NCBI GenBank assembly: GCA_948528155.1
Contig: CAOSZT010000027.1
Span: 1 to 19,250, forward strand
DNA length: 19,250 nt
Direction of reading: 5' to 3'
Origin: an uncultured Clostridia bacterium
Lineage (GTDB): Bacteria > Bacillota > Clostridia > TANB77 > CAG-508
In this document: positions 8,042 through 14,767 of the stretch, piece after piece
Layout of the letters: each line of letters starts with the position of its first letter
Position numbering within the stretch: the first letter of the stretch is position 1
Program-made: the position numbers and the translations under genes
The notes under the pieces: model-generated
What the model saw: the letters and a program-made list of their open reading frames with translations, nothing else
Told to the model about the DNA's origin: nothing
The model's database searches: none

Positions 8042-8119
8042 AGAAAAACCTCTATTGTTTTGTTTAGTATATTTTTTTTTAAATCAACTTAATTATACTA
8101 AAACAATGTTGGTTTTTCT
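8042..8119. repeat. imperfect palindrome at the 5' side of the transposase remnant
   Basis: Three paired blocks face each other: AGAAAAACC (8042-8050) with GGTTTTTCT (8111-8119), ATTGTTTT (8054-8061) with AAAACAAT (8100-8107), and AGTATA (8066-8071) with TATACT (8094-8099). It begins directly at the transposase start codon. It may be an insertion-sequence end or a leader hairpin. Confidence 0.65.
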
Positions 8120-8145
8120 TTATTTTCACACAAATTTCATAATTC

Positions 8146-8154
8146 TGTGGATAA
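8146..8154 (-). promoter_or_regulatory. single perfect DnaA-box sequence
   Basis: TGTGGATAA at 8146-8154 is the reverse complement of the consensus DnaA box TTATCCACA. No second box is clear nearby, so this is not an origin; it may be a lone regulatory box or a coincidence. Confidence 0.35.
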
Positions 8155-8202
8155 CGTTTTGGGATTTCTTCAAAAAAACCGAAACTTAAAATAAGCAATA
8201 TA

Positions 8203-8231
8203 TTTACATATTATGTAAAATATGTTATAAT
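8203..8231 (+). promoter_or_regulatory. promoter of the SleB-like gene with overlapping palindrome
   Basis: TTTACA (8203-8208), 17 bases, perfect TATAAT (8226-8231). The -35 box is part of a palindrome, TTTACATA (8203-8210) and TATGTAAA (8212-8219), placed where a repressor would block polymerase. The same half-sites recur in the leader hairpin at 8254-8279. Confidence 0.75.
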
Positions 8232-8253
8232 AAAATCATGAATTATCTACATC

Positions 8254-8279
8254 TTACATAAAAATGATTTTTTATGTAA
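8254..8279 (+). promoter_or_regulatory. leader hairpin repeating the TTACATA/TATGTAA half-sites
   Basis: TTACATAAAAA (8254-8264) pairs with TTTTTATGTAA (8269-8279) around TGAT. It lies between the promoter and the Shine-Dalgarno. No terminal T-tract follows the right arm, so it is more likely an operator or mRNA structure than a terminator. Confidence 0.55.
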
Positions 8280-8317
8280 AGACGAATTATATAATTAATA
8301 TTAAGGAGAAAACACAA

Positions 8318-9094
8318 ATGAAACGGAAGACATTAATATTTGGTTTAGTAACTATGATTATAGCAACTGATACTACCACTACTGGAAATACAAAAATACA
8401 TAAAGTAGTGGAGCAGACAATTGCAGAAGAAACAAAAGAAGAGCTAAAAATTGAACTTGGTAGGCAACAGGCAAGAGTAATACAACGCCGATTAGAAGCC
8501 AAACAAGAAACAGAAAAATTTTACAAATGGAAAAAAGAAGAACAAAAAAGAAAAGCAAAAGAAGAAGCAGAAAAAAAGAGACAGGAAGAAATGTCTAAGC
8601 AAAATATACAAAAGCAAATGTTGGCAAGATTTACAAATGAAGCTGACCTACTTGCACAAATTTTATACTGTGAGGCTGGCTCTACTGAATTCAGCCAAAG
8701 TAATTACTATGACATGATATATACTGTGTCAGTTGTAATAAATAGAGCAAGAACTAAATTTGGTATTTTCTCTAGAGTAAACACAATTAGAGAAGTATTA
8801 AATCAACCTGGTCAATACAGCGAAATAACAATAAAAAAAATAGAAAGTGGAATTGAGGCACCACCATCTTGTAAAGAGATGGTAACAAAAATTCTTAATG
8901 GAGAAATACCAATTCTTTATGAAGGAGTATTAAACCAAACAGGATTTAAAATTCCAGAAGAAGAATGGCAAGTTACAGAAATAAGCCTTCCTTACATGAG
9001 GCAACATTATGCTATTCCAAATAAGTTTGAAACAAATCAGACTTTTGAAGAATGGTATAATGAAACTTTCATACCTTGGTATGAAAAACAATAA
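8318..9094 (+). CDS. secreted or anchored SleB-like cell-wall hydrolase
   Basis: The C-terminal half (about residues 105-225) is a Hydrolase_2/SleB-type peptidoglycan hydrolase domain. It starts NEADLLAQILYCEAGS with the likely catalytic Glu119, has SVVINRARTKFG, a VLNQPGQYSEI block, and ends in a WYNETFIPWYEKQ tail. The first 18 residues (basic MKRK, then a hydrophobic run) resemble a short signal or anchor segment. Residues 35-100 are a lysine/glutamate-rich coiled coil that would hold the enzyme away from the membrane. Family members include spore-cortex-lytic and vegetative wall enzymes; which applies here is unclear. Start: ATG at 8318 with AAGGAG at 8303-8308; an in-frame ATG at 8264 sits inside the leader hairpin. 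Codon 3 is CGG, one of two in the window apparently read in frame. Confidence 0.85.
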   Translation: MKRKTLIFGLVTMIIATDTTTTGNTKIHKVVEQTIAEETKEELKIELGRQQARVIQRRLEAKQETEKFYKWKKEEQKRKAKEEAEKKRQEEMSKQNIQKQMLARFTNEADLLAQILYCEAGSTEFSQSNYYDMIYTVSVVINRARTKFGIFSRVNTIREVLNQPGQYSEITIKKIESGIEAPPSCKEMVTKILNGEIPILYEGVLNQTGFKIPEEEWQVTEISLPYMRQHYAIPNKFETNQTFEEWYNETFIPWYEKQ

Positions 9095-9101
9095 TTCGTC
9101 T

Positions 9102-9142
9102 AAAAACTGTTATACCTATATTATTAAGGTATAACAGTTTTT
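9102..9142 (+). terminator. strong terminator of the SleB-like gene
   Basis: AAAAACTGTTATACCT (9102-9117) pairs perfectly over 16 bases with AGGTATAACAGTTTTT (9127-9142), around a nine-base loop and ending in T's. It starts seven bases after the stop codon. Confidence 0.95.
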
Positions 9143-9189
9143 ATGATTTATATATTTATACTTTAATACTTTTATGATTAAGGGGAGTA

Positions 9190-9346
9190 GTAACTATTTA
9201 ATAAGTTACAGTTAGGTGCTAATTTATATCTGCAAAAGAGCTATAATATATTTTTTCTACATTCCTAAAAAATAATATATTATAGCTCTTTGTAACTCTA
9301 CAGATTTAAAATTTGACTCAAACTGCAACTTTAGTAACAAATTACC
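9190..9346. repeat. 150-bp imperfect palindrome (MITE-like or structured RNA)
   Basis: This fills most of the 328-base gene-free stretch 9095-9422. An 18-bp perfect stem (9235-9252 with 9274-9291) sits at the centre. Outside it the arms continue to match imperfectly: ATCTGCA against the ATCTGTA complement, GTTACAGTT against AACTGCAAC, and GTAAC near 9190 against GTTAC complement near 9334. No ORF or T-tract is present. A degenerate miniature inverted-repeat element or an untranslated structured RNA would fit. Confidence 0.6.
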
Positions 9347-9367
9347 ATAATAAATCATAATTAAATA

Positions 9368-9396
9368 TTTACATAAAAAGAGAGTAGTGATATAAT
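9368..9396 (+). promoter_or_regulatory. sigma-A promoter of the ABC exporter genes
   Basis: TTTACA (9368-9373), 17 bases, perfect TATAAT (9391-9396), followed by AGGAGG at 9411-9416 and the start codon at 9423. Confidence 0.88.
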
Positions 9397-9422
9397 TTCA
9401 TAAAAAATAAAGGAGGATAAAA

Positions 9423-10313
9423 ATGAGTTTAATATTGAAAAATGTATCAAAAAACTTTGTAGGTAAAAAAGCAGTAGATAACATATCATTATCACTTGAA
9501 AAGCCAGGAGTTTTTGGATTACTTGGAACAAATGGAGCAGGAAAGACAACTACAATAAGAATGATATTGGGAATAATAAAAAAAGACAGTGGAGAAATTA
9601 CTTGGAAGGGTAAAACAGTAGAAAGAAAAAATGTCAATTTTGGATATTTACCAGAAGAAAGAGGCGTATATCCAAAAACAAAAATATTTAATCAATTAAT
9701 GTATTTTGCAGAATTAAAAGGAATGCAAAAACAAGAAGCAACTAAAGCTATAAATGAATGGGCAAAAAAGTTAAAAGTAGAAGAATATTTACAAATGACA
9801 GCAGAAAAATTATCAAAAGGAAATCAGCAAAAGATTCAATTTATGACAGCAGTAATACATAACCCAGAACTAGTAGTTTTAGATGAGCCTTTTAGTGGTT
9901 TAGATCCAGTAAATACTGAAATTTTGAAAAACATTATTATAGACTTAGTTGCAAAAGGAAAATATGTAATAATGTCAGCACATCAAATGTCAACAATAGA
10001 GGAATTTTGTAGTGATATTCTAATTTTAAATAGAGGAAAAACAGTGTTACAGGGAAATTTGAAAGAAATAAAAGAAACATATCCAGCAAATAGAGTTGAA
10101 ATAGATGTAAATAAAAATATTGATAATTACATTAAAAAGTTTAATTTAGAAAAAGAAAATGAAAAAAATAATGATTATATAATAAAAATCGATAATGAAG
10201 AAGTAGCTCATAACCTTTTAAATGAATTGGTAAAAGATGGAATTATCATTAATAAATTTGAGATTAAAAAGCCAACATTAAATGATATTTTTATAGAAAA
10301 GGTGGGTGAATAA
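9423..10313 (+). CDS. ABC exporter ATP-binding protein, NatA/YhaQ-like
   Basis: This is a 296-residue ABC ATPase. Walker A is GTNGAGKT (35-42), the GYLPEERGVY segment stands at the Q-loop (75-83), the signature is LSKGNQQK (130-137), Walker B is VVLDEP (151-156), and the H-loop histidine is H187 in MSAHQMS. The last 70 residues form the accessory domain usual in the NatA/YhaQ subgroup (DUF4162-like). It would power export by the adjacent ABC-2 permease, one base downstream. In Bacillus, NatAB exports sodium, but related pairs export antibiotics or peptides, so the substrate is not assigned. A strong promoter and AGGAGG precede the ATG. Confidence 0.93.
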   Translation: MSLILKNVSKNFVGKKAVDNISLSLEKPGVFGLLGTNGAGKTTTIRMILGIIKKDSGEITWKGKTVERKNVNFGYLPEERGVYPKTKIFNQLMYFAELKGMQKQEATKAINEWAKKLKVEEYLQMTAEKLSKGNQQKIQFMTAVIHNPELVVLDEPFSGLDPVNTEILKNIIIDLVAKGKYVIMSAHQMSTIEEFCSDILILNRGKTVLQGNLKEIKETYPANRVEIDVNKNIDNYIKKFNLEKENEKNNDYIIKIDNEEVAHNLLNELVKDGIIINKFEIKKPTLNDIFIEKVGE

Positions 10314-10314
10314 A

Positions 10315-11541
10315 ATGAAAGATTTAATAACAGTAATAAAATTTACAATGAATGAAATGGTAAAAAGAAAATCATTTATCATATCAACACTTATAATTTT
10401 AATATTAATAGTAATTGGATTTAATGTACCAAAATTTTTCAAAACAATAAAAGGTGAAGATACACAAGAAAAATTATTAGTAGTAGATAGTCAAAACATT
10501 TTTGAAGGCAATCTTGAGAATTTGAAAAATATGGAATTGGATTATGAAATACAAATAGAAAATTCAAATTATGAAGAAATAAAAGAAAAAATTGAAAATG
10601 AAGAAATTAGTTCTGCAATTATAATTGAAAAACAAAATGAAAATGTAAAAATACGTTATATAGTAGAAAATATGAGTTTTAGGAAAGACATACCTGAAAA
10701 ATTAATTAATTCTATAAATGTAATTTATTCAAATTTACAAATAACAAAATTAGGATTATCAAATGAACAATTACAAGCGATTACACCAGATTTTGAATTT
10801 AGCTTAGAACAAACAGAAGAAGAAAAAGCAAGTGGAAATGTTTTAGCAATGATGTTATTATCTTTAGTATTATTTTATGCAATATATTTTTGTGCATATC
10901 AAGTGTCAAGCTCAATAACAACAGAAAAAACATCAAAAATAATGGAAACTTTAGTAACATCAACAAGTCCAAGAACTATTGTAATTGGTAAAACTATTGG
11001 TATAGGAATTGTTGGATTAATACAAATGGTTGTTATAGTTGGAACTGCTATTATAAGTGCAAAGCTATTTTTAGAATCTGAAATGATAAATGCAATTTTA
11101 GACATATCTAATATTACACCATATTTAGGAATTGTTACAATTATATATTTTATTTTGGGATATTTAGCTTATGCTTTATTATATGCTTTAACAGGATCAA
11201 CAGTTAGTAAACCAGAAGACATACAATCAGCAAATACTCCAGTTGCTCTTTTAGCTGTTATAGGTTTTTATTTATCATATTTTACAATGATGAATCCTAC
11301 TAGTGAACTAAATGTATTTGCATCAATGTTTCCAATTTCATCACCATTCTGTATGCCTTTTAGAATTATGATGGGTCTTGCAAGTGTTACTGATGTTATT
11401 ATTTCAATAGCTATTTTGGTAATTACTATTTTGATTATATCGCAGGTTGCTATTAAGATTTATTCTAGTGCTATTTTGAATTATGGTACTAAAATGAGTT
11501 TAGGGGATATAATCAAGATGTATAGAGATAAAAATAATTAA
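10315..11541 (+). CDS. ABC-2 type permease, NatB/YhaP-like
   Basis: The 408-residue membrane partner has one N-terminal helix (about residues 20-37, after MKDLITVIKFTMNEMVKRKS), a large extracytoplasmic domain (about 40-170) and five to six further helices in the C-terminal half. The stretch YQVSSSITTEKTSKIMETLV around the cytoplasmic loop is typical of NatB-type ABC-2 permeases, where it contacts the ATPase. ATG at 10315 is preferred: AGGTGG (10300-10305) lies nine bases upstream. A GTG at 10306 would overlap the natA-like stop but lacks a spaced Shine-Dalgarno. The one-base gap implies translational coupling. I see no clear terminator after it. Confidence 0.9.
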   Translation: MKDLITVIKFTMNEMVKRKSFIISTLIILILIVIGFNVPKFFKTIKGEDTQEKLLVVDSQNIFEGNLENLKNMELDYEIQIENSNYEEIKEKIENEEISSAIIIEKQNENVKIRYIVENMSFRKDIPEKLINSINVIYSNLQITKLGLSNEQLQAITPDFEFSLEQTEEEKASGNVLAMMLLSLVLFYAIYFCAYQVSSSITTEKTSKIMETLVTSTSPRTIVIGKTIGIGIVGLIQMVVIVGTAIISAKLFLESEMINAILDISNITPYLGIVTIIYFILGYLAYALLYALTGSTVSKPEDIQSANTPVALLAVIGFYLSYFTMMNPTSELNVFASMFPISSPFCMPFRIMMGLASVTDVIISIAILVITILIISQVAIKIYSSAILNYGTKMSLGDIIKMYRDKNN

Positions 11542-11560
11542 TAATAGTTACTAAATTATG

Positions 11561-11590
11561 TTGACTTTTAGGTTATAATAAGTGTATAAT
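11561..11590 (+). promoter_or_regulatory. promoter of the 116-residue unknown gene
   Basis: TTGACT (11561-11566), 18 bases, perfect TATAAT (11585-11590). AAGGAG (11620-11625) and the start at 11633 follow. Confidence 0.8.
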
Positions 11591-11632
11591 ATTATTAGTT
11601 AGAGACAATCTTAGTAAAAAAGGAGACAAAAC

Positions 11633-11983
11633 ATGACAAAATATTTAAGACTAAAACAAGAAAAAAATGAACCAAAAAACAGAAAACAAGAAAACAATGA
11701 AACAGAAAACAGTAAAACAGTGGAATATAAAATTTCAGTTCAATACAAAAGATTTTGTATTGAAGCAGTTAATAAGAAAGACAAAGAGCCATTAACTATT
11801 CCATTTGAAAAATTTTATTATCCACAGCTGTGTTATGAAGAGGCTATTGAAGAAGATATAGTTGTGTATATTGAAGAACATTTTCCTGAAAGTAAAGGGA
11901 AAACAATACAAATTGAGTATACAGAAGAATACCGAAAGCAGATAGTCTTTATAGTCGCACAGAATCGATTAGAGTTCGATTGA
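11633..11983 (+). CDS. hypothetical 116-residue acidic protein
   Basis: I do not recognise this family. Residues 1-30 are a lysine/asparagine/glutamate-rich, probably disordered, leader. From about 31 on there is a compact alpha/beta-looking domain: beta-like YKISVQYKRFCIEAVNKKD, then PFEKFYYPQLCYEEAIEEDI, a helix-like EEDIVVYIEEHFPESKGK, and a final strand pair ending IVFIVAQNRLEFD. No membrane segment or signal peptide is present, so it is likely cytoplasmic. It is a single-gene unit with its own promoter and a GC-rich terminator. No CGG codon occurs; Arg is encoded by AGA, CGA and similar. Confidence 0.75.
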   Translation: MTKYLRLKQEKNEPKNRKQENNETENSKTVEYKISVQYKRFCIEAVNKKDKEPLTIPFEKFYYPQLCYEEAIEEDIVVYIEEHFPESKGKTIQIEYTEEYRKQIVFIVAQNRLEFD

Positions 11984-11990
11984 AGCTCCT

Positions 11991-12040
11991 GCCCAGCCAC
12001 CTTGTAATTTAAGGTAGCTGGGCATTTTCTAATTTTTAGA
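11991..12040 (+). terminator. GC-rich terminator after the 116-residue gene
   Basis: GCCCAGCCACCTT (11991-12003) pairs with AAGGTAGCTGGGC (12011-12023) with one C-A mismatch, loop of seven, followed by T-rich sequence to about 12037. Its GC content is well above its surroundings. Confidence 0.88.
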
Positions 12041-12056
12041 AGAAAAAATTTTAGAA

Positions 12057-12085
12057 TTGATTTTATGTCTATATTATAGTATAAT
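12057..12085 (+). promoter_or_regulatory. promoter of the 80-residue His-rich gene
   Basis: TTGATT (12057-12062), 17 bases, perfect TATAAT (12080-12085). Confidence 0.75.
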
Positions 12086-12120
12086 TATATTAATAAAAAA
12101 TAGAAAAGGAGAAAAAGGTG

Positions 12121-12363
12121 ATGAAAGAAAAATATTTAGTTGCATGGAATGGTACAAAATTTATCATTGCTCGGGAGAGTAATATAAATGACAAAAGGTT
12201 TGTCAAAGGCGAAGAAGTAAAAGATAAGGAAGAAATGAGAAAGATAATAAAAAAATTATTTAATGAAAAAATGATACATATATGTTATATGCCAGAAGCC
12301 AGTAAAAAAATCAGAAAACTCAGCCATCATAGCCATCATCATAGGAATCACATACATCACTAA
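12121..12363 (+). CDS. hypothetical 80-residue protein with histidine-rich tail
   Basis: The ATG at 12121 has AAGGAG at 12106-12111; an in-frame GTG at 12118 is less likely. The first 60 residues (MKEKYLVAWNGTKFIIARES..., then a charged KGEEVKDKEEMRKIIKKLF helix) could form a small alpha/beta fold. The last 13 residues are mostly histidine (SHHSHHHRNHIHH), which suggests binding of nickel, zinc or copper, but no known metallochaperone is recognised. Codon 18 is CGG, read here as Arg; a +1 shift there would end translation within a few codons. It has its own promoter and terminator. Confidence 0.65.
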   Translation: MKEKYLVAWNGTKFIIARESNINDKRFVKGEEVKDKEEMRKIIKKLFNEKMIHICYMPEASKKIRKLSHHSHHHRNHIHH

Positions 12364-12372
12364 ATAACTTCT

Positions 12373-12410
12373 ACCTAATAGCTTGGTATTTTTAAGCTAT
12401 TAGGTTTTTT
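12373..12410 (+). terminator. terminator between the His-rich gene and convergent uvrB
   Basis: ACCTAATAGCTT (12373-12384) pairs perfectly with AAGCTATTAGGT (12394-12405), loop of nine, followed by six T's (12405-12410). The T-tract favours the plus strand; it reaches the uvrB stop codon region on the other strand. Confidence 0.9.
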
Positions 12411-14365
12411 ACAACAATTTCTCCAACTCTCTAATCTTATCCCTAATTTCAGCAGCTTTTTCAAATTCCATAGAAGTAGCAAATTTAAGCATTTCATCAG
12501 TCAATTGAGCAATAGTATTTTTAATATCCTCAGAATTTTCCATTTTGAACTCAACCACAATATCTTCTTGTTTAGTAATACTAATAGTATCTCTAACAGA
12601 CTTCGTAATAGTCTTAGGAGTAATACCATTTTTCAGATTATACTCTTCTTGAATTTTTCTTCTTCTATTAGTTTCAGTAATAGCCTTTTCCATAGAATCA
12701 GTAAGCTCATCAGCATACATAATAACAGTACCATCAGTATTTCTAGCAGCACGTCCAATAGTTTGAATTAAAGAACGTTCTGAACGTAAAAAACCTTCTT
12801 TATCAGCATCAAGTATTGCTACTAAAGAAACTTCTGGAATATCCAAACCTTCTCTTAAAAGATTTATACCAACTAAAACATCAAACTCTCCAAGCCTCAA
12901 GTTTCTAATAATTTCCATTCTTTCCAAAGCCTTAATATCAGAGTGCATATAATTTACTTTAATATCTAAGCTTTGCAAATAAGAAGTCAAATCTTCTGCC
13001 ATTTTTTTTGTTAGTGTTGTAACTAAAACTCTTTCATTCTTTTCAACCCTAACTCTAATTTGTTCTATTAAATCATCAATTTGATTAGTTACAGGTTTAA
13101 CCTCTATTTTAGGATCTAAAAGTCCAGTAGGTCTAATAATTTGTTCAACAACATTTTCTTGTGAATGTTCTTTTTCATAGTCAGCAGGTGTTGCACTTAC
13201 AAAAACAACTTGATTTATTTTTTTCTCAAATTCTTCAAATTTTAAAGGTCTATTATCAAAAGCAGAAGGCAATCTAAAACCATAATTTACTAAAGATTCT
13301 TTTCTAGCTCTATCACCATTATACATAGCTCTAACTTGAGGAATTGTAGCATGAGATTCATCTATTAATAATAGAAAATCTTTAGGCAAATAGTCAAATA
13401 AAGTAAAAGGAGGAGAACCAGCAGGTCGACCACTTATATGTCTTGAATAATTTTCTATACCTTGACAAAAGCCAGTTTCTTTCATCATTTCCATATCAAA
13501 ATTTGTTCTTTCATCAATTCTTTGTGCTTCAATTAATTTATTATTATCTTTAAAATACCTGATTTGATCTTGTAATTCTTGTTCAATTGTAGTCAAAGCA
13601 CCTTCCATTTTATCAGAAGTTGTAACATAATGAGAATTAGGAAAAATCATTACATGTTTTCTTTCTGCTATCGATTTTCCTGTTAATGGATTAATTTCAT
13701 GAATTTTTTCAACTTCATCACCCCAAAATTCAACACGTATAGCAGATTCATTTTGATCAGAAGGATAAATTTCTACAATATCACCTTTGGCTCTAAAAGT
13801 TCCTCTTTTAAAATCTATTTCATTTCTTGAATATTGCATTGTTACTAATCTTTTTAATACTTCATCTCTAGTTTTTTGCATACCAGGTCTTAAAGAAATA
13901 ATCATATGTTCATAATCAATAGGATCTCCTAAACCATATATACAAGAAACAGAAGCAACTATTATTACATCTTTAGTTTCAAATAGTGAAGCTGTTGCAG
14001 AATGACGAAGCTTATCAATTTCGTCATTTATTGAGGCATCTTTTTCTATATATGTGTCAGAAGAAGGAAGGTAACTTTCTGGTTGATAATAATCATAATA
14101 ACTTACAAAATATTCCACTGCATTCTCTGGGAAAAATTCCTTAAACTCAGAATAAAGTTGACCTGCTAAAGTTTTGTTATGTGCTAGTACTAATGTTGGC
14201 CTTTGAAATTTCTCTATTATGTTTGCCATTGTGAAGGTCTTACCAGAGCCTGTAACTCCTAGAAGTGTTTGATATTTCTTGCCTTCATTTAAACCGTTCT
14301 ACTAAATATTTTATTGCTTTTGGTTGGTCTCCAGTTGGCTTATAATTTGAGTGTAATTTAAACAT
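12409..14365 (-). CDS. uvrB: UvrABC excinuclease subunit B, read through a +1 frame break at CGG
   Basis: UvrB is the damage-verifying helicase-like subunit of nucleotide excision repair, loaded by UvrA and then binding UvrC. The true start is ATG at 14365 after a GGAG site. It opens MFKLHSNYKPTGDQPKAIKY, the family's Q-motif. Codon 24 is CGG (14296-14294) and frame zero ends at TGA two codons later, giving only 26 residues. Skipping the C restores GLNEGKKYQTLLGVTGSGKT, with Walker A (36-43), and an open frame to 12409: 651 residues in all, normal UvrB length. Downstream are the YYDYYQPESYLPSSDTY beta-hairpin, the DESH box in LLIDESHATIPQ, RPTGLLDP, the helicase VI block IQTIGRAARN, and a UVR domain binding UvrC. 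A caller starting at the internal ATG 14229 would lose Walker A. Convergent with the His-rich gene. Confidence 0.96.
14293..14299 (-). other. +1 frameshift site in uvrB (GAA CGG T)
   Basis: On the minus strand the frame-zero codons are GAA CGG TTT AAA TGA. Skipping the C at 14296 gives GAA GGT TTA AAT GAA, i.e. Glu-Gly-Leu-Asn-Glu, matching the conserved KG-[IL]-x-EG segment before Walker A. Deleting an A from the later AAA would also restore the frame but would leave Arg-Phe instead of the conserved Gly. Confidence 0.8.
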
Positions 14366-14412
14366 TTCTTTCTCCAATCTATTAAAATTTTAATGATTAT
14401 TTTTTGAAATAT

Positions 14413-14441
14413 ATGGTAAAAAAATGCATTACACAAATCAA
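14413..14441 (-). promoter_or_regulatory. possible uvrB promoter
   Basis: On the minus strand, TTGATT (14441-14436), 17 bases, TACCAT (14418-14413). The -10 box matches four of six. No LexA-type palindrome is clear around it. Confidence 0.4.
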
Positions 14442-14619
14442 AGTCCCATTTTTCACACTTCCAAAAAATAATACAAATTAATATAAAATAACACAAAGTG
14501 GCTATTTTCTAAGAAATTATAACACAAAATGGACTAAAAAACAAGAATAGCAAAAAAATGAAATAATATAAATTCGTGTAAAATAAAGGTGGTGATAATA
14601 TAAATTATGGAAATCATAG

Positions 14620-14706
14620 TATAAATTAATATGCTTTATGAAGTTTATAGAAGAAGTTGGAGAACTATCAGAGTGTATAAGAAAAAATAAAAGAATTGAA
14701 AAATAA
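14620..14706 (+). pseudogene. decayed MazG-like pyrophosphohydrolase scrap
   Basis: A short open stretch contains FMKFIEEVGELSECIRKNKR, which resembles the first metal-binding helix (E-E-x-x-E) of MazG-like nucleotide pyrophosphohydrolases. A stop codon precedes it in frame and another at 14704-14706 ends it, so the remaining helices are missing. This lies in the 400-base gene-poor stretch 14366-14767 where spoIIIAA might be expected. The match is short and could be chance. Confidence 0.35.
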
Positions 14707-14727
14707 GTTCTAAAATAAAAATACAAG

Positions 14728-14735
14728 CATATAAT
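14728..14735 (+). promoter_or_regulatory. sigma-E-like -10 element before spoIIIAB
   Basis: CATATAAT (14728-14735) fits the sigma-E -10 pattern CATAYAMT, and spoIIIA is a known sigma-E operon in Bacillus. I find no convincing sigma-E -35 at the right distance, so this is only a candidate. The spoIIIAB start is 33 bases downstream. Confidence 0.35.
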
Positions 14736-14767
14736 ATTAAAAATAAAATGCAAGGAGAAAATAAAAA

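Noticed and set aside
14287..14299. Reading the uvrB break as one extra A in the AAA run after CGGTTT
   Set aside because: Removing an A restores the frame but leaves Arg-Phe-Asn, whereas skipping the C gives Gly-Leu-Asn, matching the conserved glycine of UvrB. It also makes the site identical in kind to the other two.
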